DNA of 64,000 nucleotides from positions 1 through 64,000 of the forward strand of contig JACKAB010000010.1 in NCBI GenBank assembly GCA_020635285.1. The letters run 5' to 3'. Numbering within the stretch: position 1 is the stretch's first letter; each line of letters begins with the position of its first letter. Made by a program: the position numbers and the translations under genes. The stretch comes from Ignavibacteriales bacterium. GTDB lineage: Bacteria > Bacteroidota > Ignavibacteria > Ignavibacteriales > Melioribacteraceae. Shown piece after piece: positions 9,144-18,708 of the stretch. The notes beneath the pieces are model-generated. The model was not told the DNA's origin. It was given only the letters and a program-made list of their open reading frames with translations, and did not search any database.

Positions 9144-10309
9144 ATGATTCAATCAATTCTAGATAACGATCTTTACAAATTTACAATGCAAAATGCGGCA
9201 ATGAAATTATATCCTCACTCCAAAGTGAAATATAAATTTATTAATCGTGGGAAGATAATTTTCCCAAAGGATTTAAGAATAATCTAAGAGATAAAATAGA
9301 TGAGCTTGCTCAAATAAAATTAACGGAGGATGAAGAAAAGTTTTTGAATGAAAATGTTATTTCTTAGATCCCGTTTACATAGACTTTTAAAGGATTTCGT
9401 CTAAATCCAAACGAAGTAAAAATAAATCAGCATGGCGGTAAACTATCTATTGAAATAGAAGGCTATTGGTACAGAACAATTTTGTGGGAAGTTCCGCTAT
9501 TAGCACTCGTATCTGAACTCTACTTTGAAATGACTAATAATTCCGTTGTTGATGAAAAAATTATTAATAAAATAAATATAGATAAAGCAAAAAAGTTTGA
9601 AAAGCTTGGAGCCAAGTTTGCTGATTTTGGTACACGAAGAAGATACTCTTATGAAAATCATTTAAATGTTGTAAAAACTTTTAAGCAGCATTCACCTTCT
9701 ACATTTATTGGAACGAGTAATGTTCATCTGGCTCATAAACTTAAGCTTACTCCAATTGGAACACAAGCTCACGAATGGTTTATGTTTCATGCAGCGAAGT
9801 ATGGATTCAAAATGGCAAACCCAATTGCACTTGGTCGCTGGGTGGATATTTATCACGGAAATTTGGGAATAGCTTTATCTGACACTTTTACAAGCGAGAC
9901 TTTTTGAGTCATTTGATACAATGTATGCAAAACTTTTGATGGAGTTCGTCAAGATTCAGGAGATCCGGTTGAGTTTACAAAAGCACTTGTTGAGCACTAC
10001 AAGAAATTAAGAATTGATCCAAAGCTAAAAACAATAGTTTTTCTGATGGATTAAATTTTGAAAAAGTAAAAAATATAGAAAGTAAAGTGAACAAATTAAT
10101 TAACACTTCTTATGGAATTGGTACCTATTTCTCTAATGATATTCAGGGAATTAAACCGCTGAACATTGTGATAAAGATGATTGAAGCTGCTCCTTTTGGT
10201 AATGACTGGACTTCGACAATTAAACTTTCTGATGTAAAAGGAAACACACCGGCGATAAAAAGTTATTGGTTTAGCCAAACAAGTTTTGGGTATTGATAAA
10301 ATTAAATAG
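9144..10309 (+). pseudogene. pncB: nicotinate phosphoribosyltransferase, broken by multiple frameshifts
   Basis: PncB makes nicotinate mononucleotide from nicotinate and PRPP in NAD salvage. Read across the breaks, the protein starts MIQSILDNDLYKFTMQ and contains FGTRRRYS, the active-site histidine loop GTQAHEWFMFH, GVRQDSGDP near residue 275 and a C-terminal IEAAPFGNDW-like segment. The length of about 390 codons is normal. The frame changes near 9258, 9363, 9388, 9907, 9920, 9936, 10040 and 10265. Nearly every change is one base missing from an A or T run, which looks like sequencing error, though true decay cannot be excluded. The longest intact piece is 9482-9907. pncA follows, so substrate would be supplied locally. 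Confidence 0.85.
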
Positions 10310-10370
10310 ATTGAAATTTAGTATTGTGGATATTTAATCTGCGTATTTTAAAAGGAACTGTCACAAAAGT

Positions 10371-10488
10371 GTCATTCCGAACCAGCCTCGCCGGCAGGCA
10401 GGTTTATTCGGAATCTAAGTCTTTAATTATAGCTTAAAAACAGATGCTGAAATGAACCCGCCTACCGGACGGGCAGGTTCAGCATGAC
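10371..10488. repeat. REP-like double palindrome with G+C-rich cores
   Basis: The element runs from GTCAT to ATGAC and contains two nested palindromic units. Unit A (10371-10416) has outer arms ATTCCGAA and TTCGGAAT and a core with GCCGGC. Unit B (10443-10488) has outer arms ATGCTGAA and TTCAGCAT and a core with CCCGCC..GGACGGGC. Both cores are far richer in G+C than the flanks. The GTCAT heads match repeats at 35952 and 54504-54893. Confidence 0.75.
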
Positions 10489-10526
10489 ATAAATGGAATT
10501 TTGATTCAGCCACATACAAGGAAAAT

Positions 10527-11155
10527 ATGAAAACAGCATTAATAATTGTAGATGTGCAAAATGATTTTTGTAAAGGCGGTGCGCTTGAAGTTAAAAACGG
10601 CAATGATGTAATTCCCGTTATTAATAATTTAGTTAAATCAAATAAGTTTGATTTTATAATTGCCACTAAAGATTGGCATCCTAGCAGCCATAAAAGTTTT
10701 GCATCAAACCATAAAATAAAAATGTGTACGATGTAATTAAACTTAGCGGAATAACTCAAGTTTTGTGGCCGGATCATTGCATACAAAGAACAAAAGGTTC
10801 AAAGTTTCATAAAGATTTAGAGCTGGGGAAATTTATAAGGTTATTAAGAAAGGCACCAATCCGGAGATTGATAGTTACAGTGGATTTTATGATAACGATC
10901 ATAAATCATCAACCGGGTTAGCGGAATATTTAAAGCTAAAAACATTAGTACTGTTTATATAACCGGATTGGCAACGGATTATTGCGTAAAGTTTACTGCA
11001 CTAGATTCTGCTAAAGAAGGTTTCAAAACCTTTGTTATAAAAGATGCAGTAAAGGGAGTTAACATAAATAAAGACGATTCTAAAAAGCATTTGCCGAAAT
11101 GAAAGAGAACGGAATAAAAATTGTAAGTTCATCAAAAGTAATTTCTTTAAAATAA
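10527..11155 (+). pseudogene. pncA: nicotinamidase (isochorismatase family), broken by frameshifts
   Basis: PncA deamidates nicotinamide to nicotinate, the substrate of the upstream PncB. The reading begins MKTALIIVDVQNDFCKGGAL with the catalytic Asp in DVQNDF. It continues through the metal-binding region KDWHPSSHKSF and LWPDHC, and reaches the catalytic cysteine in ITGLATDYCVKFTALD. The reconstructed length, about 209 residues, is typical. Frames change near 10718, 10833, 10937 and 11089, each time by one base missing from an A-rich run. All catalytic residues survive in the reconstruction, which favours sequencing error over decay. Confidence 0.85.
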
Positions 11156-11201
11156 ATAACACTTGCATTGAAGAGAAGGACTGTAAATTAAAAAGTACGA
11201 T

Positions 11202-12129
11202 ATGCAAAATATTAAACTACTAAGTACGGTATTCCTATTACTTGTTGTCGCTCTAACAAATATTTTCCTCAAGATAAATCCTCTTTGTGTTTTACATTTG
11301 ATGATGGAAATCCAAATGACATTCTGGGTTATCATTACTTTGAGTGGAATAAAATGATTTTGGATCATTTAGAAGAAAATAATTTACAAGCAATTTTTAC
11401 GTGTGCGGCAAACAATTAGATAATCCCAAAGGTAAAGAAATTTTAGAAAGTTGGGATAAATCCAATCACTTGATTGCAAACCATACTTATAATCATTGGA
11501 ATTATAATAGCGAAAATATTAGCTGTAAAAATTACACGACAGATATTTTAAAATGTGATTCACTAATAAACGGTTATAATAATTACACAAAATTATTTAG
11601 AACTCCATTCCTAAAAAATGGAAACACAATTGTGAAAAGAGACTCGTTAATTTCTTCCTTAAAACAAATAAACTATAAAAATGGTTATGTAACAATTGAT
11701 GCCTCCGATTGGTATTTCAATTCTTTGTTGATAAAGTTCATGAAAAATAATCCGAATGAAAGTATTGATAAATATAAAGAAGCTTATATTGCGCATTTGC
11801 TTGACCGGGCAAAATATTATGATGATTTAGCATTGGAAGTTTTAGGCAGAAAAGTAAAGCACAGTTTGTTGTTACATCATAATCTAACCTCTGCTTTATT
11901 TTTAGGAGATCTTATTACTGCTTTTAGGAATAATGGCTGGGAATTAGTTAATGCTAAAGAAGCTATTACAGATGATGTTTACAAGAAAGAAATAAATACA
12001 ATTCCAGCCGGGAAAGTATAATTTGGAGCATTGCAAAAGAAAGCGGTAAATATGAAAATAAATTAAGATACCCTTGCAGAAGATAGTGAGTATGAAGTTG
12101 AAAAGTTGAAGGGTTTAGGTTTGTTATAA
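11202..12129 (+). pseudogene. exported polysaccharide deacetylase (NodB family), frameshifted
   Basis: Reading across breaks gives an N-terminal signal peptide (about 1-23), then the NodB catalytic motifs: CFTFDDGNPND with the metal and base aspartates, the NHTYNHW histidine pair, and RTPFLKNG. A late LLLHHNL carries the distal histidine. The enzyme would remove acetyl groups from an extracellular or wall polysaccharide. The frame changes near 11265, 11397, 12020 and 12075, again by loss of single A or T bases; the longest intact piece is 11401-12021. It ends in a KLKGLGLL-like tail at 12129. Confidence 0.78.
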
Positions 12130-12180
12130 AAACGGGATAGTATTTAAAATTTTATTAAATAAATTTAATTTAAAACTAAA

Positions 12181-12213
12181 AGAGATTCAATCTAGAATTT
12201 AAATTGAACCTCT
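12181..12213 (-). terminator. rho-independent terminator of nrfHA
   Basis: Arms AGAGATTCAAT (12181-12191) and ATTGAACCTCT (12203-12213) pair with one G-U. On the minus strand the stem is followed by CTTTTAGTTTT. It lies 26 bases past the nrfA stop. Confidence 0.7.
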
Positions 12214-12238
12214 TAAGTTAAATCTTATTTAAATATTT

Positions 12239-13726
12239 TTAATATTTTATTAAAGTTCCTTGTCGTTCTTTTGCTTGTTTATCCCATTCAATAGCTGTTG
12301 TGTTAAGAAATTCTTTCTTATCTGCATTTAGCGCGTTCATATCTAAGCCAATTACTTCCTGCGCTTTTTCTTTAGTGGAAATATCTGGTAAGGCAACCGG
12401 ATAAGAAACTCCATGCTTAACTAATATTAATGCTAACTCCTTACGTGCTTGCCCTACTCTGTCAATTGATGTTCCAATAACTCTCATTGCTTCAACCGGT
12501 GAATGGAAGCCGAGAGCATTTGCGGCAGCAACCCAATCCCAACGCCATTGTGCATGCCTAATTAAAGTTTGAGCTGGTTTCATTTCTTCTTCTGTTGCTC
12601 CGTTATCCCATGCAATTTTAGCTTCTAAATGAGCCGCAGCCAAACCTTTTTCTGCAACTCTTCGTAACTCTTCTATTTTATCTTGCCTTTCATAAACATC
12701 TTTAAGTAAATCTGTTGTTTCTTCTCTATGACAAACCTGACATGAATTTGCAATATTTGCCAACGGGCTTTGTATGTGATGATCTGTGAATTTTACGCCA
12801 CCTTCGCTTTTGTATGGCATATGGCAGTCAGTGCAAGAAACTCCACGCTTAGCATGAACTCCGGTCATAAATAATTCATAATCAGGATGCTGCGCTTTAA
12901 GCATTGGGGTTCTGCTAAGTGCATGTGTCCAATCACTAAATTCCATAGCATCATAATATTCTTCCATTGCGTCTGCGCTAAAACCTTTATCCCAAGGGAA
13001 TGTTAAATAGTTGCTTTCTTTCTTGAAATAGTATTCAACATGACATTGTGCACAAACCAAAGACCGCATTTCTTGTCTGCTGAAATCTTCCATCTTTTTA
13101 CCTTGTCTTTCAAATGCTTCAACTAAAGCAGGGCGTGAAATTTTTAATGCCATTGTTTTATTATCGTGGCAATCACCGCAGCCAATTGGATTTACAATAT
13201 CATGACCTTTTTGTTTCCAGGTTCCTTTGTAAAATTCTGCAATACCAATTTTTTCCATTACTCTTGGAACGTCCGGACTTTTACACGTCCAGCATGTTGC
13301 CGGCATTGGATCGCTTGTTGCGCCACCAGTTCTTAAAATTTTTCGAATATCTTCAATTGCATGTGCATGACCTCTTCCTTGATTATATTCTTTTGAAAAA
13401 CCATACCCAGCCCACATTACAACCAACTCCGGATACAATTCTAAATAATCTCTCTTAACAGAACCGCCATGTTTACTAGCAAAATTGGTATCTAATGTTT
13501 TTCTGTATGATTCATATTCTCTCGGAAAATTTTCTCCCCAAACTTCATTTCTTGCTTCATCATCGGCAATTGGTCTAACCATTTGCATTGTGTAATATGC
13601 TTCATTTTTTCTTTCAAAAATTGAAGAAGCAAAAAATGCCAGCAGCGCAACGATTATTACAGTTATAAAAAACAGTATCCAACCCAACATTGGTTTTTCT
13701 GAAATTCTTTCACTGATAGACTTCAT
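12239..13726 (-). CDS. nrfA: ammonia-forming cytochrome c nitrite reductase, pentaheme catalytic subunit
   Basis: NrfA reduces nitrite to ammonia with six electrons in the periplasm. All five haem sites are present: the diagnostic active-site CWTCK at 145-149, then CGDCH 183-187, CAQCH 225-229, CTDCH 298-302 and CQVCH 329-333. The conserved VEYYF after haem 3 and TDHHIQSP after haem 4 are family hallmarks. A membrane segment at about 15-37 may serve as an uncleaved anchor or signal. The length of 495 residues is normal. nrfH lies 39 bases upstream on the same strand, giving the usual NrfHA unit. The gene is intact. Confidence 0.97.
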   Translation of the reverse strand: MKSISERISEKPMLGWILFFITVIIVALLAFFASSIFERKNEAYYTMQMVRPIADDEARNEVWGENFPREYESYRKTLDTNFASKHGGSVKRDYLELYPELVVMWAGYGFSKEYNQGRGHAHAIEDIRKILRTGGATSDPMPATCWTCKSPDVPRVMEKIGIAEFYKGTWKQKGHDIVNPIGCGDCHDNKTMALKISRPALVEAFERQGKKMEDFSRQEMRSLVCAQCHVEYYFKKESNYLTFPWDKGFSADAMEEYYDAMEFSDWTHALSRTPMLKAQHPDYELFMTGVHAKRGVSCTDCHMPYKSEGGVKFTDHHIQSPLANIANSCQVCHREETTDLLKDVYERQDKIEELRRVAEKGLAAAHLEAKIAWDNGATEEEMKPAQTLIRHAQWRWDWVAAANALGFHSPVEAMRVIGTSIDRVGQARKELALILVKHGVSYPVALPDISTKEKAQEVIGLDMNALNADKKEFLNTTAIEWDKQAKERQGTLIKY

Positions 13727-13765
13727 ATTATATTCCTTTTAGTTTTTTATAATATATATTTTTAA

Positions 13766-14353
13766 CTAATTCTTTTTTGTTATCCAATCTGGTACAACCG
13801 TTTTTACGCCTGGTCTAATTATATTAGGGGCCGATGAAAGACTATGAACTTTTCCATGCGGAGTTTCTCTGTGGCAATCCCAACAAACTCTTTCGGTTTC
13901 ATCATAAATACTTTTTGCACCTATTGCCCTTAACGAAATCGGATGTAGATAATTTGCATGGCAGCGGATGCAGTTTTCTTGAACAGCTTGTCTACCAGCC
14001 TGTTTAATTCTTATTACTTGCGGCTCTAATCTAAAAGTAAACATTGAAGCATGCCTTAAACCATCTTGCGCTTTAAATAAATATTTACGAATCACATTAT
14101 CTTGCGGAACATGACAATCATTACATGTTGTTACTCTGCCGTGACTTCCGGTTTGCCAAGTTGCATATTCAGGAAACATAACGTGACAGTTTACACAAGT
14201 TTTTGGATCATCTGATAAATATGAAACTGCATTAGAAATATTGACTAGATGAATTCCTAATCCTACAATTATTCCTAATAATATTATTACCGAAAAATTC
14301 CAGTTGGAAGGTGGTTTTATAAAATGTAATAAATTATTCTGTTTTTTAGCCAT
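13766..14353 (-). CDS. nrfH: nitrite reductase tetraheme membrane subunit
   Basis: NrfH is a NapC/NirT-family quinol dehydrogenase that hands electrons from menaquinol to NrfA. One membrane helix spans about 21-40. The four haem motifs are CVNCH 53-57, CNDCH 77-81, CIRCH 128-132 and CWDCH 157-161. The length of 195 residues is a little longer than many NrfH proteins because of a C-terminal tail. Its start is preceded by a TGAGG ribosome site. An imperfect inverted repeat about 65-85 bases upstream may be an operator. Confidence 0.95.
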   Translation of the reverse strand: MAKKQNNLLHFIKPPSNWNFSVIILLGIIVGLGIHLVNISNAVSYLSDDPKTCVNCHVMFPEYATWQTGSHGRVTTCNDCHVPQDNVIRKYLFKAQDGLRHASMFTFRLEPQVIRIKQAGRQAVQENCIRCHANYLHPISLRAIGAKSIYDETERVCWDCHRETPHGKVHSLSSAPNIIRPGVKTVVPDWITKKN

Positions 14354-14415
14354 TAAAACCTCATTTAATATATTTTGGCCTAAAAATTAACCATACTGAG
14401 ATATTTCTCATTGGT

Positions 14416-14436
14416 ATTGAGTGGTCACCAGTGAAT
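14416..14436. promoter_or_regulatory. inverted repeat upstream of nrfH, candidate operator
   Basis: The arms ATTGAGTGGT and ACCAGTGAAT flank a central C; eight of ten positions pair. It sits between the nrfH start and the end of the ferredoxin gene upstream, in a 216-base gap. No regulator is assigned. Confidence 0.4.
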
Positions 14437-14569
14437 TTCGAGAAATCCGCAGATTTTTTATAAAACTTTTTATTATGAATGAATCAACAATTTATTATGA
14501 TCTAAAGATCGAATTATTAAAAATAGAAATCTATTATTGTTTGTCAAATATAAAGTTTAGAATTATAAA

Positions 14570-15661
14570 CTATTTTTCTTGATTCGATTTTAACGCTTCT
14601 TGGTTTAGTCGATCAATATCATTAGAACTTCTTATATGTCCTATAGAATTGATGTCTTTATACAGTTCCAAGTATTCTTCTTTTGACACTTTGTTCTGCC
14701 AATTCCCAGAAAAAATTCCTACCGATAGAATTAAAAAATAGATTCCCAAAATTCCTGCAGCAATCCATTTTTTAGGAAACCTATTTTTACCTAAGACCGG
14801 CTTTAATTCAAGTGTATTTTCAACCGGACAAACATCGACACAACTCATACATGTTGAGCACTCATCAGAAAATACTGTGCTTACTTTATCAACCTTAATA
14901 AATGATGGACAAGCCTTTGCGCATAAATTGCAGTCAATACAAGATTCCTTGTTTCGTTTAATTTTTAGTGGACTTAATAATGAAAAGAATCCTAATAAGG
15001 CTCCGTAAGGACATAAATATCTGCACCAAAAATTTCTGAAAACAATAGACAAAACAAATAGCGCCGCAATTACAATTAATGCAAATCGGGAAATGTTAAC
15101 AAAGAAATAATACATCTTTACATCTGAAATTATGTTGTAAGATGAATCGAGAAAATGTTTTAATGCAACAGTAGTCATTGTAAAAAATATAGAGTAAACG
15201 AAAAACCCTAACAATAAGTACTTCAGACTCCTTAAGGGATAGTCCAAAAGCTTTGGCATTTTTATTCGTTTCTTAAATAATTTCTTCTGGATCTTTTCTC
15301 CAAAATCACCTAAAGATTCTGAGATAAATCCGATAGGACAAACCCAACTGCAGAAAGATTTTCCAAATACAAATGATATTCCAAGAATGGCTATAAAGAT
15401 AAATAATCCAGCAGGGTGAGCAGAGTGAATTTCTCCCGAAACTAAAAAGTAATACATGCTCATTAAAGAGCTAATTGGCAGAAATGCTTCTACACCGGGC
15501 GGTCTTTCATAAAATTTAGAAATTCCACCAGACTCTAAAAAGGTCGTGAATAAATAAAATTCAACTCCAATCCACAAAACAATTGCCACAAAAAAAAGTT
15601 GAATGTATAATCTATATTTTTGAATCGGTTTTTCGAGATTCTTATTAATAATTTTTTTCAT
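14570..15661 (-). CDS. NapH/NosR-like polyferredoxin membrane protein
   Basis: This 363-residue protein has several membrane helices (about 20-38, 85-103, 148-170, 188-208 and 300-320). Two CxxxCP motifs, CSWVCPIG near 107 and CRYLCPYG near 214, are the paired cysteine motifs of NapH and NosR-type proteins. Two 4Fe-4S binding sites follow, CIDCNLCAKACP near 240 and CSTCMSCVDVCP near 268. Such proteins pass electrons between quinol and periplasmic reductases. Lying upstream of nrfHA on the same strand, it may feed or assist nitrite reduction, but the 216-base gap means it may be a separate unit. Confidence 0.8.
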   Translation of the reverse strand: MKKIINKNLEKPIQKYRLYIQLFFVAIVLWIGVEFYLFTTFLESGGISKFYERPPGVEAFLPISSLMSMYYFLVSGEIHSAHPAGLFIFIAILGISFVFGKSFCSWVCPIGFISESLGDFGEKIQKKLFKKRIKMPKLLDYPLRSLKYLLLGFFVYSIFFTMTTVALKHFLDSSYNIISDVKMYYFFVNISRFALIVIAALFVLSIVFRNFWCRYLCPYGALLGFFSLLSPLKIKRNKESCIDCNLCAKACPSFIKVDKVSTVFSDECSTCMSCVDVCPVENTLELKPVLGKNRFPKKWIAAGILGIYFLILSVGIFSGNWQNKVSKEEYLELYKDINSIGHIRSSNDIDRLNQEALKSNQEK

Positions 15662-15849
15662 AATTAACTTTCTTTAATCAGATAAATAATTCCGATAAAT
15701 AAAAATAAGTTTAAATGACATACTTGTCAAGATTATTTTTTATTCGATTTTTTAAATTTGTGAGGTGAAGAAAAAAAACATGTAAAATTCTCCAGAATAA
15801 TTGGGTATAAATGACAACCTTTAAAAATTTGAATCATTATCTTTGGTGA

Positions 15850-16580
15850 ATGAATAACTCTGAATTTTACAATTCGCTTTCTAGCGATTACGATGAAATG
15901 ATAAATTTTGAAAATTCTCTAAAAAATAAAATGGAGAGCTTAAAAAATTTTATCAGTCCAAATTATAAAACGGCATTAGATTTGGGTTGCGGTACCGGAG
16001 TTGACTCAATCGCTCTTTATAAATTAGGACTATCAGTTGATGCAGTAGATCACTCACGAGGAATGTTGGAAATTGCAGAAAAAAATGCTGATAAGCATGA
16101 ATCAAAAATTAATTTTATTCACTCTGGTTTAGGAGAACTAAATTTAGAAAACAAGAGCTATGATTTTATTGTTACTCTTGGCAATACTATTGCAAATATT
16201 GATAATGATGAGTTAAATAAGCTATTAGCTAATTTAAAAGAGCATCTAAATGAAAGTGGAACTATTCTAATTCAATTAATAAATTATGCTAAACTTCCCA
16301 TGAATGGCGAATATATTCTTAACAAATTTAAAACGAGAATATCTCTATAATTCGTAAGTATGATATACATTTAAGATTTATAAATTTTATTATTCATAAA
16401 ACAGATAATGGTACAGATAAAGAGACCGAAATAGTAACAAAACTATTTCCCCATTCGGTAAACTACTTTAAGTCTTATGCAAAAGAAAATGGATTTAACA
16501 TTAAGCTTTACGGAAGTTTGAAGAAAGAACTTTTCATTGAAGATACATCAAAAAACCTCGTAATTGTATTGAGTAAGTAA
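15850..16580 (+). CDS. class I SAM-dependent methyltransferase (one frameshift)
   Basis: The SAM-binding motif I reads ALDLGCGTG near residue 45, followed by the acidic end of strand 2 (VDAVDHS) and a VTLGNTIANI motif. The family is the common Methyltransf_25 type; the substrate is unknown. The frame breaks near 16332, where an A is missing from AAAA. Restoring it extends the protein from 166 to about 243 residues, ending at 16580, and brings back a normal C-terminal domain. A PBP4 gene begins 61 bases downstream. Confidence 0.75.
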
Positions 16581-16641
16581 AAGTTAAGTTATTTTCTTAA
16601 TTTACTGAATATCACATTTCAACATAATCTTTGAGTTAATA

Positions 16642-18135
16642 GTGAAGAAAATTTTTAGCCTTTTTATCATATCCCTAATATTTGTTGGATGCTCAACTAT
16701 TCCAGTTGGATATGAAAGAATTAATAGTGATGAACTAACCAAAAAGATCGACTCTATATTTAATGACAGCTTATTTAGCCATGCTCATTGGGGGGTTTTA
16801 ATTGAGTCATTGAGTTCTGGAAAAGTGCTTTATGAAAGAAATTCTGAACGAATGTTTATGCCCGCGTCAAATGAAAAAATTCCCACTGCAGCAGCTGCAT
16901 TGACCAAACTAGGTCCGGATTTTAGATTTAGAACAATAATAGGATACTCAGGAAATATAATAGATTCTACTCTGTATGGAGATCTCATTATAATTGGAGA
17001 TGGAGACCCAACATTATCAGATAGAATTTATGACAAACCAACCACAGTTTTTGAGCAATGGACTGATTCATTATTATCACTTGGAATTAAGTCGATTAGT
17101 GGTAATATAATTGGTGATGACAACAAATTTGATGATGAAAATATTGGTTATGGATGGCCACTCGATGGTTTGGATTATTGGTATTCGGCCGAAATTGGCG
17201 CTCTTCAGTTAAATGAAAATTATGTTGATTTGAAAATTGTACCGCCAGCAAATATTTACGATACTCTAAAAATAATACCAGATGTTATCAGTAATTATTA
17301 CAAACTTATTAACGAAATAGAGGTGTCTGATACTGGGTCCAATAATCTTTCGATAACTAGAGCTTATGGCAAAAATGACATAATATTAAAAGGTAATGTG
17401 GTCAGAAATTCAGGATCTTTTGAAAGATCACCAACTATTACAAATCCGACAAAGTTTTATGTTACGGTTCTGAAAGAAGTTTTAGAAAATAAAGGAATTA
17501 CTGTTTTGGGTTCTCCAATTGATTGTGATGAAATTCCAAATTATGTAGATTCTATTAAAGTTACTGATTCCTTAATTGTTCATCAATCTCTTCCGCTTCA
17601 TGAAATATTAAAAGTGTTAATGAAGAAAAGCCAAAATTTATATGCGGAAACTGTGGTCCGAGCTCTAGGTCTTGATGAATCTGGCATTGGATCATTTGAT
17701 GAAGGGAAAAAAGTCGTAGAGAGTGTTCTAGAGGAATTTGGAATTGAACCTGGATCTCATTCCTATATGGATGGCTCAGGATTATCAAGATATAATTATA
17801 TTAGTCCAAAGCAGATATTAAATATTTTAAAAGGAATGAGCAAATCCAACTATTGGGATTTTTGGTACGATACTCTTCCTATTGCCGGAGTGGATGGAAC
17901 ATTAAAATGGAGAATGAAGAACACAAAAGCGGAAAATAATGTTAGAGCAAAAACTGGAACAATCTCAAATGTTCGCGGATTGTCGGGTTACCTAAAAACT
18001 GCAGAAGGTGAAGATATTGCATTCTCATTTTTGGTTAACGGTCATTTAAAAACATCTCGCGAAACTGAACTGATCACTGATCAGGTTTTAGAATTAATAT
18101 CAGAATATCCACTTATTAAAAATAATATTGATTAA
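16642..18135 (+). CDS. dacB: D-alanyl-D-alanine carboxypeptidase/endopeptidase, PBP4 type, lipoprotein
   Basis: This peptidoglycan hydrolase trims or splits peptide side chains. It starts with GTG and has a lipoprotein signal whose lipobox ends at Cys17 (FVGC). The three active-site motifs are present: SNEK (SxxK) near residue 76, SQN (SxN) near 332 and KTG near 437. The long insertion between the first two is typical of S13/PBP4 enzymes, as is the length of 497. Lipid anchoring of a PBP4 is notable compared with the soluble E. coli enzyme. The hemerythrin gene starts 6 bases after its stop. Confidence 0.9.
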   Translation: MKKIFSLFIISLIFVGCSTIPVGYERINSDELTKKIDSIFNDSLFSHAHWGVLIESLSSGKVLYERNSERMFMPASNEKIPTAAAALTKLGPDFRFRTIIGYSGNIIDSTLYGDLIIIGDGDPTLSDRIYDKPTTVFEQWTDSLLSLGIKSISGNIIGDDNKFDDENIGYGWPLDGLDYWYSAEIGALQLNENYVDLKIVPPANIYDTLKIIPDVISNYYKLINEIEVSDTGSNNLSITRAYGKNDIILKGNVVRNSGSFERSPTITNPTKFYVTVLKEVLENKGITVLGSPIDCDEIPNYVDSIKVTDSLIVHQSLPLHEILKVLMKKSQNLYAETVVRALGLDESGIGSFDEGKKVVESVLEEFGIEPGSHSYMDGSGLSRYNYISPKQILNILKGMSKSNYWDFWYDTLPIAGVDGTLKWRMKNTKAENNVRAKTGTISNVRGLSGYLKTAEGEDIAFSFLVNGHLKTSRETELITDQVLELISEYPLIKNNID

Positions 18136-18141
18136 TATAAA

Positions 18142-18602
18142 ATGAAGAGACATAAAAGTATAATTGCACTTTCTCATGATCATCACCATGGATTAATGTT
18201 AGCTCAGCTAATAAAGAAAAATGCACCTGAATACAAAGGTTTGCCAAGCGATTTAATTGGAAAAGTAAATCATGTAAAAGATAGTTGGGAGAAAGAACTA
18301 AAGCTGCATTTTGAGAACGAAGAAAATATTCTGTTCCCATTTGTTAAAGGTAAAGATGAAGAATTAGATACTTTGATTGAAGATATTTTGGAGGAACATA
18401 GACTTATAGAATCACTTGTAAAAAAAATTAGATACTCATTCAGATATTGAATCAACATTAGATCAACTTGGGAAAAAACGCTAGAAAGCCATATCAGAAA
18501 AGAAGAAAGAGAGCTTTTTCAAAAATACAAATTTCTTTTGGAGAAGAACTAAACAAACTGGATGGGAAAATTATTGCTGTTAAAGATGATTGCAGCATTT
18601 AG
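18142..18602 (+). CDS. hemerythrin-domain protein (two compensating indels)
   Basis: The iron-ligand pattern of the hemerythrin HHE domain is visible: SHDHHHGLML near residue 11, a HFENEENILFP motif near 55 and an EEHRLIESL helix near 86. After a break near 18430 (extra A) and another near 18475 (missing A) the frame continues through ESHIRKEERELF, which supplies the last ligands, and ends at 18602. Single HHE-domain proteins bind a di-iron centre and are linked to oxygen, NO or iron-sulfur repair. Tight coupling to the PBP4 gene is seen but not explained. Confidence 0.75.
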
Positions 18603-18708
18603 AGAAGCTATAGAAAATATTTTAGTAGACCTTTTCTAGTTTAAAAATTTATTATAAATTCATATCTCACTTATTAAAAATCCAAAATATTAAATTGAAA
18701 GGAATCTT

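Noticed and set aside
9144..12129. Programmed ribosomal frameshifting as the reason for the broken frames
   Set aside because: There are far too many shift sites per gene, they fall at ordinary A/T runs with no stimulatory structure, and most need the same kind of correction (one added base).
14398..14411. Short palindrome TGAGA..TCTCA upstream of nrfH
   Set aside because: The arms are only five bases and in A+T-rich sequence this is expected by chance; the neighbouring longer inverted repeat is the better candidate.
14498..14516. GATCT-AA-AGATC hairpin between the ferredoxin gene and nrfH as a terminator
   Set aside because: The stem is short and A+T-rich and no T run follows directly on the minus strand.
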